DNA from: an uncultured Prevotella sp.
GTDB lineage: Bacteria; Bacteroidota; Bacteroidia; Bacteroidales; Bacteroidaceae
Assembly: GCA_934229335.1 (NCBI GenBank)
Contig: CAKQDQ010000134.1
Span: forward strand, 1 to 6,147
Reading direction: 5' to 3'
DNA: 6,147 nucleotides
Shown here piece after piece: positions 5,591 to 6,147 of this stretch. How positions within the stretch are numbered: the first letter of the stretch is position 1; every line of letters begins with the position of its first letter. The translations under genes were made by a program, and so were the position numbers. The notes beneath the pieces were generated by a model, which did not search any database, was not told the DNA's origin, and saw only the letters and a list, made by a program, of their open reading frames with translations.

Positions 5591-5622
5591 GTTGCATATT
5601 TCATTTTTTTTTTGTTATTTTG
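5591..5622 (+). promoter_or_regulatory. Bacteroidetes-type promoter of the fasciclin lipoprotein gene
   Basis: A -33 GTTG at 5591-5594 and 20 bp of spacer precede the -7 TTATTTTG at 5615-5622, which deviates from TAnnTTTG only at the second base. The start would be near 5628, leaving a leader of about 107 nt. The spacing matches that of the two better promoters in the window. Confidence 0.7.
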
Positions 5623-5673
5623 CAGTTTGAATTGTAATACCCACATTGCATTTTACCAATTAATTGTGACTAA

Positions 5674-5702
5674 AATACTGTAATATCTTGAATATTAGTA
5701 TT
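5674..5702 (+). other. AT-rich hairpin in the leader of the lipoprotein gene
   Basis: AATACT (5674-5679) pairs with AGTATT (5697-5702), and AATAT (5682-5686) with ATATT (5692-5696), around CTTGA, with a 2-nt GT bulge on the left side. It ends 32 nt before the ATG, in an otherwise A/T-rich, unstructured leader. It could influence ribosome access, but its stability is low and the function is a guess. Confidence 0.35.
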
Positions 5703-5734
5703 ATAAATAAATATAACTAACTATATCAATCTTT

Positions 5735-6147
5735 ATGAAAAAACTCTTTCTAAGTGTGTCTCTCGTATGCTTAGGTATTATGACTTCCTGTCAGAAGGAA
5801 ACATTGCTGCCTGAGGGTTCGAAGCCTGAATGGCTCGGCGGGAGTATCTATGAAGAACTTAGCTCGGGGTCTCATCTGAGTGGTACGTTTAACACGTACT
5901 TGAGATTGGTTAAGGACTTGGGGTACGACGACGTACTCTCAAGAACAGGTAGTAAGACTGTTTTTCCTGCCAATGATGAAGCTTTCGCAAGGTTCTTCCA
6001 AAGCAATCCCTATGGCGTAACGTCATACGAACAGTTGACGGAAAGTATGAAGAAACAGTTGCTGTATTCTTCTATGCTCGACAATGCGCTGTTGGCGGGG
6101 ATGTTGTCTAATGTTAGCTCTGGTAACAACGATGTAAGTCGTGGCGT
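5735..6147 (+). CDS. Fasciclin-domain lipoprotein, N-terminal part (3' end outside the window)
   Basis: The 137 visible codons run from ATG at 5735 to the end of the window. Residues 1-18 are a lipoprotein signal peptide (MKK, hydrophobic core) with a lipobox ending in Cys19 (MTSC), followed by QKE, so the protein is probably lipid-anchored in the outer membrane. From about residue 33, WLGGSIYEEL, YLRLVKDLGYDDVLSRTG (55-72) and SKTVFPANDEAFARFF (73-88) match the start of a fasciclin (FAS1) domain as found in Bacteroidetes lipoproteins. NPYGVTSYEQLT and LLYSSMLDNALL continue the pattern. FAS1 domains mediate adhesion or carbohydrate/protein contacts. In Bacteroidales such lipoproteins can sit next to SusC/SusD-like outer-membrane pairs, but none is visible here. 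The start is supported by the signal peptide and by the promoter upstream. Confidence 0.88.
   Translation, partial: MKKLFLSVSLVCLGIMTSCQKETLLPEGSKPEWLGGSIYEELSSGSHLSGTFNTYLRLVKDLGYDDVLSRTGSKTVFPANDEAFARFFQSNPYGVTSYEQLTESMKKQLLYSSMLDNALLAGMLSNVSSGNNDVSRG

Overview
The window looks like chromosomal DNA from a member of the Bacteroidales, most likely Prevotella or a close relative. Three independent sequence signs support this. First, three promoters fit the Bacteroidetes consensus (-33 TTTG/TTG, exactly 20 bp, -7 TAnnTTTG or a near match), and none of the starts has a Shine-Dalgarno sequence. Second, two secreted proteins end in C-terminal domains resembling type IX secretion (T9SS) sorting signals. 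Third, a fasciclin-type lipoprotein has a typical Bacteroidetes signal peptide. The genus is inferred from overall style, not from a marker gene.

Layout, all genes on the + strand: (1) 1-545, the 3' end of a large secreted protein, probably of the autotransporter-associated beta-strand-repeat type, ending in a T9SS-like sorting domain. (2) 546-751, a structured intergenic region: a 95-bp AT-rich element with 21-bp terminal inverted repeats and a TATTA duplication (MITE-like), then two small hairpins, then a strong intrinsic terminator. (3) 752-2161, a monocistronic NCS2/AzgA-type purine permease with its own promoter, a very short leader and a terminator. (4) 2211-5226, a monocistronic 917-residue secreted modular protein with a promoter, a leader of about 150 nt, three beta-rich domains separated by helical linkers, a T9SS-like C-terminus and a strong terminator. 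(5) 5227-5590, a non-coding pyrimidine-rich stretch with 8-bp and 7-bp tandem repeats, an orphan hairpin and an inverted repeat abutting the next promoter. (6) 5591-6147, the promoter, a leader of about 107 nt and the first 137 codons of a fasciclin-domain lipoprotein that runs off the window.

Each complete gene is bounded by its own promoter and terminator, so these are separate transcription units and not one operon. The inner-membrane permease is housekeeping purine uptake. The other three products are exported to the envelope or surface. The 917-residue protein has codon usage rich in T-ending codons, which suggests high expression. I see no CRISPR array, tRNA, rRNA, transposase or recognisable defence system. 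The most unusual content is the hairpin-rich intergenic element at 553-741 and the uncharacterised modular surface protein at 2400-5153.
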